A stretch of DNA of 64,000 nucleotides from an uncultured Lachnospiraceae bacterium (GCA_910579805.1 CAJTWM010000001.1:351961-415960), one strand, 5' to 3'. Shown: positions 7,243-17,209, counted from the stretch's first letter. Translations and numbers: made by a program. Notes: generated by a model from the sequence alone, not told the origin.

Positions 7243-7409
7243 AATTTATTATACCACGGATGGCAGGTTCTTCGGAGCCTGCTTTTCTGTTTTCAGATAC
7301 AAAAACGGAGCTGTTGCTCCGGTAGATTATTCATCTACTTTTGCAACAGCCCCGTCTTTTTATTTAATTATCCACTTGCTTTGTTTAATTTATCCATTTA
7401 ATGCCATCT

Positions 7410-7535
7410 CATCCCTTACACAAATCCAAGTCACAAACTCCACCCATCCGCCTAGTGCTATTTCGTCCATAATCCCCATCTTGTCCACAAAATACAGCCC
7501 TGCGATTACCTGCGGCTGGCCGCCTGTCTGCCGAC
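7410..7535 (-). pseudogene. Third uvrB-cassette remnant
   Basis: Reading the minus strand, a very short uvrB piece (encoding TGGQPQVI, matching PTGDQPQAI) is fused to the conserved cassette segment with TATTTTGTGGACAAGATGGG. That segment continues through ACGAAATAGCACTAGGCGGA and closely matches 3957-4060. Most of the uvrB 5' end is deleted. One G fewer in the GGGG run breaks the small-peptide frame. The IS1182 element now separates this remnant from the DUF1016 fragment, its probable former cargo. Confidence 0.55.
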
Positions 7536-7564
7536 ATTATACCATTGAATAATTTATACTTCAA
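7536..7564 (-). promoter_or_regulatory. Promoter at the start of the island
   Basis: On the minus strand TTGAAG (7559-7564) and a perfect TATAAT (7536-7541) are 17 bp apart. The predicted start point is within a few bases of the uvrB-like TGGQPQ sequence, so this may be the original uvrB promoter that travelled with the fragment. Confidence 0.6.
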
Positions 7565-7604
7565 TAGTCTTTTCGAATATTTGTTCGTTTATTATGTAAA
7601 AAAG

Positions 7605-7637
7605 AAACCTGCCGCAAATTTCTCTGCCCGCAGGTTT
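7605..7637 (-). terminator. Terminator downstream of the 110-aa membrane protein gene
   Basis: On the minus strand AAACCTGC and GCAGGTTT form the stem, followed by CTTTTTT. It marks the right edge of the island and shields it from the chromosomal genes. Confidence 0.75.
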
Positions 7638-7673
7638 TCCTTTCTTATCTCAATATGTATTTTGCAATATGTT

Positions 7674-8006
7674 TTAAACCAAATCGTTCCACTGATCTCT
7701 TATTACTAAAAACGTGATCACCGGCAAAAGAACCGAGCTTGCAACTGCACGGATGATACCCGTACCTGCTATAATATTAGATATCATTGTAAGTAACGCG
7801 CATGCGCAGAGCATATAAAAGCCAATCTTTTTTCTTTTGAATAAAAGCATCACTACTCCAACAATAAGAACCAGTTCCAATACGATACTGATAGCCGCAG
7901 CTGCCGGTACAACAAGAAGTAACGGAATAAGTGTAACGCAAGATATCGCATTTAATACTAAAACGATCCAAAGCCAAACTTTGGCGCCTGTTCCCCACTG
8001 CATCAT
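7674..8006 (-). CDS. Small four-helix membrane protein, unknown
   Basis: The 110 residues are almost entirely hydrophobic. Predicted membrane helices are WLWIVLVLNAISCVTLIPLLLV, ISIVLELVLIVGVVMLLF, a segment from GFYMLCACALLTMI onward, and VASSVLLPVITFLVI. A KRKK cluster lies between helices two and three. No catalytic motif is visible and I do not recognise the family. It stands alone between its own terminator and a small coiled-coil gene. Confidence 0.6.
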   Translation of the reverse strand: MMQWGTGAKVWLWIVLVLNAISCVTLIPLLLVVPAAAAISIVLELVLIVGVVMLLFKRKKIGFYMLCACALLTMISNIIAGTGIIRAVASSVLLPVITFLVIRDQWNDLV

Positions 8007-8096
8007 TAGTCCCCCCTTTCCAAAATATTATACTTTAGAAACCCTCATAAGTACTCTTTCATCTTATTCATTTTCCGCCGTTTTGTCAATTCCTTT

Positions 8097-8354
8097 TTAA
8101 ACCCATGTAGGTTTTTGATCCTTATGCGTAAAATTTTTCATTTTTCCGTTCAATTCTTCCAGCTTGTTGCTGTAATCATTTTTTTGACGGTCAGATAGTT
8201 TGCCTGCCTGAGACAATTCGTGAAAAAGAACCTCCATTTCTTTCAGGTTCATTTGTGCGGCATCCTTATAATTATTTTCAAAATTCATCTGAATCCGGTG
8301 CAATTTCTCATCCAATTGTTTGACTGCGCCGGCATTTCTTCCAAAAAGAGCCAT
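8097..8354 (-). CDS. Small charged coiled-coil protein, unknown
   Basis: The 85-residue protein MALFGRNAGAVKQLDEKLHR is hydrophilic and helical throughout. Heptad-like spacing runs across LDEKLHRIQMNFENNY and LSDRQKNDYSNKLEELNGKM. There is no signal peptide or membrane segment. A GGAGGG ribosome site stands just ahead of the ATG. It does not resemble any family I can name. A cytosolic adaptor or structural role is possible but not shown. Confidence 0.55.
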   Translation of the reverse strand: MALFGRNAGAVKQLDEKLHRIQMNFENNYKDAAQMNLKEMEVLFHELSQAGKLSDRQKNDYSNKLEELNGKMKNFTHKDQKPTWV

Positions 8355-8450
8355 TTTCCCTCCGTTCCGTATTCCTGTTTTTATGATTCTTAGGATACTT
8401 TATCTTTTAAATTTATTATATCCTTTCACTCTCATTTTTAAGAAACAAAA

Positions 8451-8479
8451 GGCAGATCTTGTGACTTTGTAGATCTGCC
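8451..8479 (-). terminator. Terminator after the giant surface protein gene
   Basis: The stem GGCAGATCT/AGATCTGCC is perfect over nine pairs and is followed on the minus strand by TTTTGTTTC. It lies 60 bp after the stop of the 2485-residue gene. Confidence 0.8.
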
Positions 8480-8538
8480 CTATGTTTCTTTATTATATAT
8501 GTCATATTTTCGAAAATCGTATGGATTTTTTATCTCTT

Positions 8539-11500
8539 CTATTTTTTTATTTTAACTTGAATCGAAACTTTGACATCCTTACCGATACCGTCCCTTCCTT
8601 TCAATCTCACTGTAACCGGAATGCTATAGCTCTTACCCTTTACCGTTGCGCCTACTGCATCTTTATCCGTAATGCGCACAGTCAGGCTGTCCGCACCGCT
8701 CACGGTTATGTCTGCCCTGCCGTCTTTATTGCAGTCTAAGCTGCCGTATGCACTTTCAATCGAGTAATATGTAGGCACTGACAGGTAATAATTTCTGGAT
8801 AAATTGTCCGCACCGGCATATAATGTCTGGTTATTATTTGTTACCGTAACCTTTGCAACCGTCTGCTTTGGCTTGATAGTAAATGTATTGCTCGTTACCT
8901 TAAAGTTTCCGCCGTTGTCATTAGTCAACGTATATTCAATAGCAAGCTTATACGATTGACCGGCTTTTAGTTTACAGATATTATCATTATTTCCGCCATT
9001 CTTAATTGTAATATAATAATGATATCCATATTTACCATTATACTTTATCGATCCATAAGATAACTCAAAATATTCACTGTACTCGCCTGTCAGCCTATAG
9101 GCGGAAGGATCCGACGTATCTATATGGTATCCGCTGGCCAAATTAATAAACTTTGGATCCGCCAATATCACCATATTTTTCTTTTCGTCAATGTTGTTAT
9201 CCCCTGTTCCGTAAGTCAGATCTAAATTTCCTTTGGGACTGACCTTAACGGCCGTTGGCTTATCTGTGACCTTTACTTTAAGAGTCATGGTATTAAGCGC
9301 TGTTTTTTCACCTGTTTCCTGACTTGTATAATAAGGCGTTACCTTATAGCTGTAAGTACCGGTGGAAATAGCAGTCCCCATAAGCTCCGCCTGACTCTGT
9401 GTTACCTGTATCTCATTACCTGAAGTTGTTATCACAAGCAGATTATCATCCAAGGCTTTCTGTGACTTCGCATTTGCGCCTTGAACCGCAATATCCGTAT
9501 AGAGCCGGCTCTCGTCAAGACTTATATCGTTTGCGTTCTTTAAATAAACATAGATATATCCCATACTTTCTAGTGCCGGATGAAACGTCAGACATCCGGA
9601 TGATGAAAGATATGCCTGCGGCTTAATTGTCTTTATTATATGAGATACTGTCAACGGTTCTCTCCACAATGGCGAATCTACCGTCAGATTCATTTTTTTA
9701 GTCTTCTCTTTTCCGCTATACCAATACCATACGCTGCTAAAAACACCTGTCGCATCAAGCCAATGGCCAAGTGTTACTTCATCACTATCACAATAAATTT
9801 CATCATAATAATCATTATTGTGATTATATTGACTGCCCAGATATAAATACTTTTTATTGGTCTTATCATATATACTAAAAGTTGCCTGAGGCTGGTTTTC
9901 TTTATATGATACCATAGACGGCACAATATTGCTGCTTGGGCTTTCCGTGACCAGAACAGGCTTTTTATATTCATATCCGATCACAAAATTCTCAAACTTA
10001 TAAATCTTCTTATATCCCCGAAGCTTAATATTCAAAGTACCTCTCGCCACTCCGGTATCCAGCAAATTTCCATTTGCAATTTTAATACCGCTTTGTTGCG
10101 ATACCGAAATATAATCCACCTTCTTTGCCAAATCATAGTAAACGTTATCTACGATAAAACTGTTATTTTCTTCTGCAGAATCTTCCTCCCATGTTACAGA
10201 CTCCACACTGCCCGTATTTCGTTTCCTTCCACCCGATATGCTGACATCTATCCTGCCCGTTGCATATGTATAAAACAAATTCACTTTTGCCTTTGTCTTT
10301 ACAGAAACTTTAGGCGACTTGTCAGTTACCGTAACTTTTAATGGATAACTATATGCTTCGTCTGTATTTGTTTTTACATAAATGGTACAGTTATAGGTTC
10401 CTGTCTGTAGATTCTGTGCAGACGGCCTTACTAAATACCGGCATCCGCCGTACCATTCTAACGCTAAGTTTTCCAATGCCGTTTCGCCGGTCTGATCTCT
10501 CAGTTCCACTTCTGTCAGCATTTCCCCATAGACCGGTATGATTTCTACTGCGCCTGCAGATTCCGCAAGCTGTTTCCCGTCTGATCTTTCATAATCATAA
10601 GCAAGATTTACTGTTGCTTTCTGCGTATCTACACGAGGCATATGGTTTTGTATTTCCACTTTTATTTCTGCACTTATTCCTGCCGCATCCTTTGCAGTTG
10701 CCGTAATAACAGTATGGCCTTCACCCTTTACACTCACCTTGGCAGAATGTACTCCTTTTTTGGATACTGATGCCACCTTTTTATCTGTGCTCTTCCATGT
10801 AAGGGCCGTAGTAAGCGCCTCGCCATAGCGGTCTTTTACTACCGCATTCAGCGTAAACTCTTTTCTACTCTCCGCTTTTTCCAAAATAACCGTATTGCCA
10901 TCAATGATTATTCCCTCCGTATCGCTGGTCAAAATAACGGAACCTGCCTGTTTTTCTGCTACTGCTTTGATCTTATAACTTGTTTTAGCCAAAACCTCTT
11001 TTGTACTCTTTTCCCTGATTATCGGCTTTAATGTATAGCTGCCTTTTTTCTGTGCCTTGATATTAAAACTTCCGTCTGCATTTTCCGTAATAATAAGTCC
11101 GTTTACCGAAGGAATTTCTACATCATAAGAATCGGCATTTATTCTTCCCTGACACTCAGGGGTAACCTTAAGCGTCAAAGCATCCCCGTTTCCAACTTCC
11201 AATACCTGATTATGTGCAGTTTCTCCTCTGTTTCCGATCACTTCATCCGTAACAGCCCCCGTTATCTTCCCAATAAATATTGGAATAGTGGTTTCATCCG
11301 GATAACTTTCCGTACCGTCATAAACCGCCTCAAATGAATAACAGTTATCCGTATAAACGCCGTTTACTACAAGCGGCGTGTCCGGATATTTCCAAGACCA
11401 TCCTTTCCCCCAACTCTCAGGGAAGTTCACATCGCCGATCCGGGTATTGAGATTTGCCAGCGCATAAATAGGTTCATAAACATTCTGTGCAGGCAAATTT

Positions 11501-14500
11501 TTAATATGCAATGTAATAACTGCTTCTTTATTTTTATATGGCTTGTCATTTATCGTATAATAGCGTAAAGGCACTGCTTTCAACTTTACAGTACCTGCCT
11601 TTTTAGGCGTAACCACTCCCTCGCTGCTTACCTCCGCTATCGACTCATCCGAAATACTCCATTTATAGTCCTGAGGATGAAAAGGCTGGTTTGGACTAAT
11701 TTCCCCCTCTGCCATATAAGTAATTCCCTGTGTATATGCCAATGTAAAACTTCCATCCGCTTCTTTGACAGCCGGGTACTTATTCCTGGAAGCTGTAAAA
11801 GCTGTGATGCCAAAGCCTTTTCCTTCCGCCGTTACGCAGACGGCAATCTTCGCCCTGTATCCATCCTTTTCAAAAATAACATCTGTGACGCCTGATGACA
11901 ACGCATACAGTTTTCCATTGCCCCATGAAACAATACCTGAACGGACAGGTGTTACCGCATAACCGGAAAGTAACGTCACATTTCCCTTGCCATCACGTTC
12001 ATAAAGTCCCAAACCTCCCACATCATCGTTTTTATAAATAGGATATTCCGTGTCATATCTGTCAAAAGTTCGGAGAATATTTTCTTCCATGTAACCGACT
12101 ATACAGTCCTTCACCGTTATTTCACAGACTGACTTCACGTCAGGATCATATATGGATTGCGCTGTCACTATTGCCGTACCAATCCCCTGTGCATTGATCC
12201 GTCCGTTTTCCACCGTCGCTACCGTTTCATCACTACTGCTCCAGATCACATCTGCCGCCGCTGCCGCAGGCACTGCCGTCGCCTTCAGCGTCTTACTGTT
12301 ATACCCTTCATGATAACCGCTGAAATATTCTCCTGTGTAAGCAGCATTTAGAGTAATTTTCTTTTCAGAGAGCACGATTGTCTTCGGAATTTTGGCTTCC
12401 TTAGTCATAAACTTATAATTACAGTCCAATTCCGCTATCACTGTATAACTGCCATTTTCCAATACGCTTAATACCGCTTTAATAATTGTATATTCTGTAT
12501 TTCCGGTCAGACCCGTAAAAGAAACTTCTCTTTTATAATCTCCCGACTGCCTTAGCAGAACCGTTTGTTTCTGATGGTCATTTAACGTCAGTTCAACTTT
12601 AACCACCTCGTCTTTTGTACTGTTTTTTGCGGCAACCTGCACAACTGCCTTACTGTCGGTAGTCTTTGCCTCATCTGTTTCAAACTCCAGCGTATATTCG
12701 CTTTTTTTAGTAGAAAACTCACCCTGTATTTTTCTGTCATCCTGTTCCGCTTCATTTGGATTGTCGCAAGTATAATCATCCATAATCACCACGGCATATT
12801 CATAAACCGTGTCCGCTTTCAATCCCGTAATAATCATATTGTAATAGGAAATATCCTCACTGATGGGCTGTGGAGATTCATGTATCCAGTCAGAAGTTCC
12901 TTTTTTCCTATAAAATAAATGAAGATAAGAATCATCATTACAAACATTACCGCTTAAAACTGCCCTTACCTCGGCCTTTGTAAAATACGCAGATATGTCT
13001 ACTTCTGCCAATGTACATGGATTCTCTGTATCCGGATTCTTTGTACTGAATTCTCCTGTAACAGTCTTATCTAACTTCGACAATTCTGTATTATCAGATC
13101 CTCCAAAACCAATTTGATATTCATAGGTAGTACCAGCCTTTAATTCTGCACCATTATATGACGAAATATTCATCTGGTTTTTTTGATCTCCGTTTACATT
13201 ATTATAGTACTGGATTCCTGCTCTTTCCCACGCATTTTCTGCCCCCTTTTCCTTTAAATAACAGAGTACATAGGTCGACATTGCCGATATATCTCCGGTA
13301 AGCAAATAATTTAGCGTTGCCTCATGAACCGCCGTATTAATATTCGTTACATTTATCTGTCTTGTATCTGCAGATGTCGTAAAGGTATTTGTCCCATATT
13401 CGATGCCGCTAACGGATTGCAAAAAAACTTCATAAGTAGTATTAGGCTCTAACCCTGAAAACCAAACCTCCCAATGATACTTACTACCACTATTTAAAAA
13501 TACAGAATCAGCCTTCACCGGATAGCCATTCGTACTGTCCAACCTCTTGATATATGCACCTAAATTAAGGGAAAAATCTTCAAAATTGGCAACATCCCTA
13601 CTGTCCAATGCCACCTCATACTTTCGTAAACGATAATTACTTTCTATAACTTCCCATGAAATATTTGCATTTTTTGTATGTATTGATTCGCAAAATGTAT
13701 AAACTTTTTCAGAATCACTTTTCAATTCCCATTTCAACTCATAGTCCGTACCGGCTTCAAATATGAAGCCGGATGATGCTGTCTTTATTTCTGCTTGATA
13801 TTCATTCCCCACATTCAATGAAGCCTGTAATATTTCAGAATATGCATCATAGAGATTATTCCAATAGAAAAGCGTTAAAGAATAATTCTCTTCCAATTCC
13901 GATTCACTTTCCAGCCTATATGTCCTTGCAATATCAAAAGCATTGATTTCACCCTCATCTATTTGAGTCAATTTTATATCGGCCGTACCAACCGTTACAC
14001 TCATTTCCTTTTTAACGCCATTGAATAATAAAACAAAATCGTACGCAGCGCCATTTTGCAAACCGGTTATGTTTCCCATTGTCTGCGGGTTCTCATCAGA
14101 TAAGCTTACTCTTTGTGAGTTATAACTTCCTTTCATTCCTTGCTGCCTATAATATAACTTACCATAAAGTATGTCGTTTTCTATGCCATCTGCTTCTACT
14201 GTATATTTTACGCCTCCGTTTTCCTGATCTAGCATAAATTTAAGATTCCGGATAGCAGCCGGTGCCTTCGGAGTTGTTATTTCCATCGTTTCTTTCTGTA
14301 AAATCAACTCCCCTATTTTTACCCACACAGTAATATCATATGATGTCTCTGCTTCTAATACATCTTCCACAAACGCAAATTTTTTTTCAGCAGTTCCTGT
14401 TTTTCCCACATCCTCCCCTGTTTCAGAAGCATTTAAAGGTATCATTAAACCAGCAGCCTGTTTTTTGCCCAGCGCATCCGTATATTCATGCCAAAACCAA

Positions 14501-15996
14501 CCCTCTGTCTCACTTCCCGTATAACCGGATATATCCGCCCTCAGCACCGGCAGTCCGCTATTTTCATCTGTATCAATACTGTATACTGCTTTTGTCGTAG
14601 TAGACGCAGTGGCTGCTCTTGTTTCAAATACTGTTTTAGCACTATAAGAATTCACAAAACGGAAGTAATACTCCGTGTCCGGTTTCAAATCCGTAATGCT
14701 AAAGTAGTCCCAGCCTCTGTACACATACTGGCATTTTTCTTCCTCCGAGCCATCTACCGGCGCATAATAACAGGCATAAGATTTACTTACAATTGCCTCC
14801 ATATCAAAGGTGATACTGTTTTCCGTAACAGCAGTGTCATATATCACAATTTCCTCGTCAGTCTTTTTTGCCTGGAGTACAATATTCCCATCATATACTT
14901 CAAGAACATTGTCCGCCTCGTCCTGCAGGATAAAAGATAGTTTGTATACACTATTGCTGCTTACCACACTTTTATGTTCATCTTGATAATTCTGCTCACT
15001 TTTCAACCTAAGGATTGCAGCTCCCCCATAGCCCGTACCAGAGTCTACTCTTTGGTAAGCAGCAATTATTTTATAAGAATCTTCTATATTTTTCCCTTCC
15101 TTTGCCTCTATAGAAGCCTGAATGCGTATCGTGTTATATCCCATTTCCGGCAATACAGAAAACACATATTTTTCTGTATCAAAACAATATCTTTCCTCCT
15201 GTTTTACAGCCTCAAAAACTGTAGGCTTCTGCAATGTTAAATTTACCACAATATCTTCAGATGATCCGTTTGTGCAATAAAAATATACCGTCTCTCCCTC
15301 TTCCATAAAACCGATATACAAATTTCTGAAATTCAGATGATTAGCTGAAACAACGCCCAAATCTAAACCTAACCCTAACACTATATAGTCTCTGTCAGCA
15401 TGCAAATTGTAATACCCGTCCTCCGGCGCCGTAAAAGAATACCACCGCTTTATAAATGCACCATTATCTGCTGCAATTGTTACAGTATTCGTCTCCCCAT
15501 ATTTCAAGGCAGGAACTTCCTCGGAAGCAGTTTCTATACAAACTCCCTGTTCCTCCAAAACACCTTCTTCCGGCACACTCTCCGGTTCCAAATCCATACT
15601 TTCTTCCGTTTCCGAATCGATACTTTCTTCCGTTTCCGCACTTACAGTATCTTCTATTGACTCTTCGGCCGAAATACTGTCTTCCGTCATACTTTCCGGC
15701 AGCTCTTCCGTATCATCTTCTGGCAGAACTTCCTCTGATGTAACTTCTTCCATAAGATCCCCGCCTGTTTCAGACGACTCTACTGTAAACGTCTCTCCCT
15801 CCTTACTCTCTCCTGTTTCTTCCGGCGCCATTTCATCTTCCGAAATATTTTCATTATTTTCTTCCGAAGTCTCTTTTTCTTCTTCTACACTGCCTCCCAT
15901 TGCTGTATCGGCATTCGGCGATGCCGCATAAACTGACACAGGTGCTTCAAACACCAAACAGCCCGCAATCAAACATGTTAATAGCCGTTTAAACAT
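8539..15996 (-). CDS. Giant secreted surface protein with Ig-like (BIG2) and Fn3-like repeats
   Basis: The 2485-residue protein starts with a signal peptide (MFKRLLTCLIAGCLVFEAPVS, cleavage near VYAA-SP). A Glu/Ser/Thr-rich segment of about 120 residues with EESIDSETEESMD-type repeats follows. Many beta-sandwich units come next, with fibronectin-like spacing (LKPDTEYYF, LEPNTTYEVFL, LKADTVYEYAV). At least three bacterial Ig-like BIG2 modules occur, near residues 1195-1280 (VIWSSSDETVATVENGRI), 1400-1470 (YKWSISDESIAEVSSEGVV) and 1690-1780 (LTWKSTDKKVASVSKKG). It ends VSIQVKIKK with no LPxTG or obvious anchoring module, so it is probably released or held non-covalently. A GGGGAG ribosome site precedes the start. 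Adhesin or matrix roles are typical of such proteins but unproven here. Confidence 0.8.
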   Translation of the reverse strand: MFKRLLTCLIAGCLVFEAPVSVYAASPNADTAMGGSVEEEKETSEENNENISEDEMAPEETGESKEGETFTVESSETGGDLMEEVTSEEVLPEDDTEELPESMTEDSISAEESIEDTVSAETEESIDSETEESMDLEPESVPEEGVLEEQGVCIETASEEVPALKYGETNTVTIAADNGAFIKRWYSFTAPEDGYYNLHADRDYIVLGLGLDLGVVSANHLNFRNLYIGFMEEGETVYFYCTNGSSEDIVVNLTLQKPTVFEAVKQEERYCFDTEKYVFSVLPEMGYNTIRIQASIEAKEGKNIEDSYKIIAAYQRVDSGTGYGGAAILRLKSEQNYQDEHKSVVSSNSVYKLSFILQDEADNVLEVYDGNIVLQAKKTDEEIVIYDTAVTENSITFDMEAIVSKSYACYYAPVDGSEEEKCQYVYRGWDYFSITDLKPDTEYYFRFVNSYSAKTVFETRAATASTTTKAVYSIDTDENSGLPVLRADISGYTGSETEGWFWHEYTDALGKKQAAGLMIPLNASETGEDVGKTGTAEKKFAFVEDVLEAETSYDITVWVKIGELILQKETMEITTPKAPAAIRNLKFMLDQENGGVKYTVEADGIENDILYGKLYYRQQGMKGSYNSQRVSLSDENPQTMGNITGLQNGAAYDFVLLFNGVKKEMSVTVGTADIKLTQIDEGEINAFDIARTYRLESESELEENYSLTLFYWNNLYDAYSEILQASLNVGNEYQAEIKTASSGFIFEAGTDYELKWELKSDSEKVYTFCESIHTKNANISWEVIESNYRLRKYEVALDSRDVANFEDFSLNLGAYIKRLDSTNGYPVKADSVFLNSGSKYHWEVWFSGLEPNTTYEVFLQSVSGIEYGTNTFTTSADTRQINVTNINTAVHEATLNYLLTGDISAMSTYVLCYLKEKGAENAWERAGIQYYNNVNGDQKNQMNISSYNGAELKAGTTYEYQIGFGGSDNTELSKLDKTVTGEFSTKNPDTENPCTLAEVDISAYFTKAEVRAVLSGNVCNDDSYLHLFYRKKGTSDWIHESPQPISEDISYYNMIITGLKADTVYEYAVVIMDDYTCDNPNEAEQDDRKIQGEFSTKKSEYTLEFETDEAKTTDSKAVVQVAAKNSTKDEVVKVELTLNDHQKQTVLLRQSGDYKREVSFTGLTGNTEYTIIKAVLSVLENGSYTVIAELDCNYKFMTKEAKIPKTIVLSEKKITLNAAYTGEYFSGYHEGYNSKTLKATAVPAAAAADVIWSSSDETVATVENGRINAQGIGTAIVTAQSIYDPDVKSVCEITVKDCIVGYMEENILRTFDRYDTEYPIYKNDDVGGLGLYERDGKGNVTLLSGYAVTPVRSGIVSWGNGKLYALSSGVTDVIFEKDGYRAKIAVCVTAEGKGFGITAFTASRNKYPAVKEADGSFTLAYTQGITYMAEGEISPNQPFHPQDYKWSISDESIAEVSSEGVVTPKKAGTVKLKAVPLRYYTINDKPYKNKEAVITLHIKNLPAQNVYEPIYALANLNTRIGDVNFPESWGKGWSWKYPDTPLVVNGVYTDNCYSFEAVYDGTESYPDETTIPIFIGKITGAVTDEVIGNRGETAHNQVLEVGNGDALTLKVTPECQGRINADSYDVEIPSVNGLIITENADGSFNIKAQKKGSYTLKPIIREKSTKEVLAKTSYKIKAVAEKQAGSVILTSDTEGIIIDGNTVILEKAESRKEFTLNAVVKDRYGEALTTALTWKSTDKKVASVSKKGVHSAKVSVKGEGHTVITATAKDAAGISAEIKVEIQNHMPRVDTQKATVNLAYDYERSDGKQLAESAGAVEIIPVYGEMLTEVELRDQTGETALENLALEWYGGCRYLVRPSAQNLQTGTYNCTIYVKTNTDEAYSYPLKVTVTDKSPKVSVKTKAKVNLFYTYATGRIDVSISGGRKRNTGSVESVTWEEDSAEENNSFIVDNVYYDLAKKVDYISVSQQSGIKIANGNLLDTGVARGTLNIKLRGYKKIYKFENFVIGYEYKKPVLVTESPSSNIVPSMVSYKENQPQATFSIYDKTNKKYLYLGSQYNHNNDYYDEIYCDSDEVTLGHWLDATGVFSSVWYWYSGKEKTKKMNLTVDSPLWREPLTVSHIIKTIKPQAYLSSSGCLTFHPALESMGYIYVYLKNANDISLDESRLYTDIAVQGANAKSQKALDDNLLVITTSGNEIQVTQSQAELMGTAISTGTYSYKVTPYYTSQETGEKTALNTMTLKVKVTDKPTAVKVSPKGNLDLTYGTGDNNIDEKKNMVILADPKFINLASGYHIDTSDPSAYRLTGEYSEYFELSYGSIKYNGKYGYHYYITIKNGGNNDNICKLKAGQSYKLAIEYTLTNDNGGNFKVTSNTFTIKPKQTVAKVTVTNNNQTLYAGADNLSRNYYLSVPTYYSIESAYGSLDCNKDGRADITVSGADSLTVRITDKDAVGATVKGKSYSIPVTVRLKGRDGIGKDVKVSIQVKIKK

Positions 15997-16132
15997 AAAT
16001 TATCTCCCCTTCCCATATTTTTACCATATCAATAATTTTTTCGCATCCGATAATAAATATTATACAATATTCATTTCATACAGTAAAACAGCAATATAGT
16101 AATATTCTGATAACATTCAAATTCTAAAGCTT

Positions 16133-17209
16133 TTACATAAAAATATCCTCCCCATCCCATATGCTTTCAAAATCATACCCGCTCACAATCCGATACATAT
16201 TTTCGATCCGCTCTCTGTAATTTTCCTCCGTAACCTCATTTTTTCCGTCCCTGATGCATTGCTCGATATAATGATTATATTCCTCCTTATAATGGCAGGT
16301 ATCCATATACCGGTCCAGATCGGTTATCATCTCATACTCGTCCTGAAAATAAAATACCCGCACATTCTCATACGAAAGAAACTCCCCAATCACATAGGCG
16401 TCGGCCCGAAGCTGGGCTTTCAGCGTCCCTGCCAGCACCTTTTTTTCCCAATTCATAATGCTGTAAGGCGAAAAAACTACGATAAATTCCGTTTCCGGAT
16501 GTGTTTCCACAAACGGCACCAGATTTTCCATATTATCCTCACATGCCTGCAAAAACGCATCCTCAGGCGTCTCCTCTTTTGGAGGATTCGCCTTCATATT
16601 TTCCCGAAACGGCCTTGCGTCCCGAAGCACCTGCGCCTTGGAAAATTCATACTTTCCGCTGAAATTATAAGCGTCGTCCACTTCGTATCCCTTCCCACCG
16701 ATACCGTCCCCGATCCTGCAAAGCGCAGCCTTTAATGCGTCTCTGTTAAACAGATAATAAACATCGTCAAAAGGATTTTCATTATAAAGATATTCCGGTC
16801 TTTCTATTGCAACCGTACTGCTGTCTGAAACCATCTGATAATCGTCTATAGTAAGCAGGATATTCTTTACCTGCCGGTTTCCTTTATATACCTGCTCCAG
16901 AATCGCTTTCAAGTCATCCGTCCCCGCCCCTTCATAGCAAAGTTTAACAGTATCCCATCCGAAATCTTCGTCAAACCATGAAGCACGGAAGTTTTCCGTC
17001 ATGGAACTGCCCACTATCGCGCTGTCATAATTAAAGTTCCTTGCCGTTCCGGGCGTCTGATAAATTTCATTATACAACACGACCGGCAGGTTAAACCAAG
17101 GCCCGTGGTAATGATAAAAAGGATCAACTGTAAAGACCACCGCCCCGCCAATCAAAAGCAGGCTGAATATCCCTATTAAATTTATCCACACAAATTTCCT
17201 GCACGACAT
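16133..17209 (-). CDS. Membrane-anchored SGNH-like partner of the MBOAT acyltransferase
   Basis: The protein has one N-terminal membrane segment (FVWINLIGIFSLLLIGGAVVF) and an extracytoplasmic domain. The motif YDSAIVGSSMTENFRASWFDE looks like the block I serine of SGNH/DHHW-type hydrolases. The C-terminal third has HPETEFIVVFSPYSIMNW and ends near a DTCHYKEEYN motif that could carry the catalytic Asp/His pair. Such proteins are usually encoded beside MBOAT acyltransferases, as here, and take part in O-acetylation or O-acylation of extracellular polymers. I chose the ATG at 17209, just ahead of the membrane segment; a GTG at 17278 is an alternative. Family placement is by motif and neighbourhood. 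Confidence 0.65.
   Translation of the reverse strand: MSCRKFVWINLIGIFSLLLIGGAVVFTVDPFYHYHGPWFNLPVVLYNEIYQTPGTARNFNYDSAIVGSSMTENFRASWFDEDFGWDTVKLCYEGAGTDDLKAILEQVYKGNRQVKNILLTIDDYQMVSDSSTVAIERPEYLYNENPFDDVYYLFNRDALKAALCRIGDGIGGKGYEVDDAYNFSGKYEFSKAQVLRDARPFRENMKANPPKEETPEDAFLQACEDNMENLVPFVETHPETEFIVVFSPYSIMNWEKKVLAGTLKAQLRADAYVIGEFLSYENVRVFYFQDEYEMITDLDRYMDTCHYKEEYNHYIEQCIRDGKNEVTEENYRERIENMYRIVSGYDFESIWDGEDIFM

Larger units (their letters stand above)
5493..7353 (-). mobile_element. IS1182-type insertion sequence (about 1.86 kb)
   Basis: The ends are imperfect inverted repeats: GGGGGTGTCGCAAAA at 5493 on the plus strand and GGGGCTGTTGCAAAA read inward from 7353. Thirteen of fifteen positions match. 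Between them lies a transposase of the IS1182/DDE type split by a frameshift. I could not find a convincing target duplication in the flanks. The element inserted between the DUF1016 remnant and the third uvrB-cassette remnant, separating cargo from its upstream segment. Confidence 0.8.

Noticed and set aside
14488..14940. Open frames of up to 150 codons opposite the giant surface protein gene.
   Set aside because: They are antisense shadows of a well-supported 2485-residue gene, with no ribosome sites and no protein family features.
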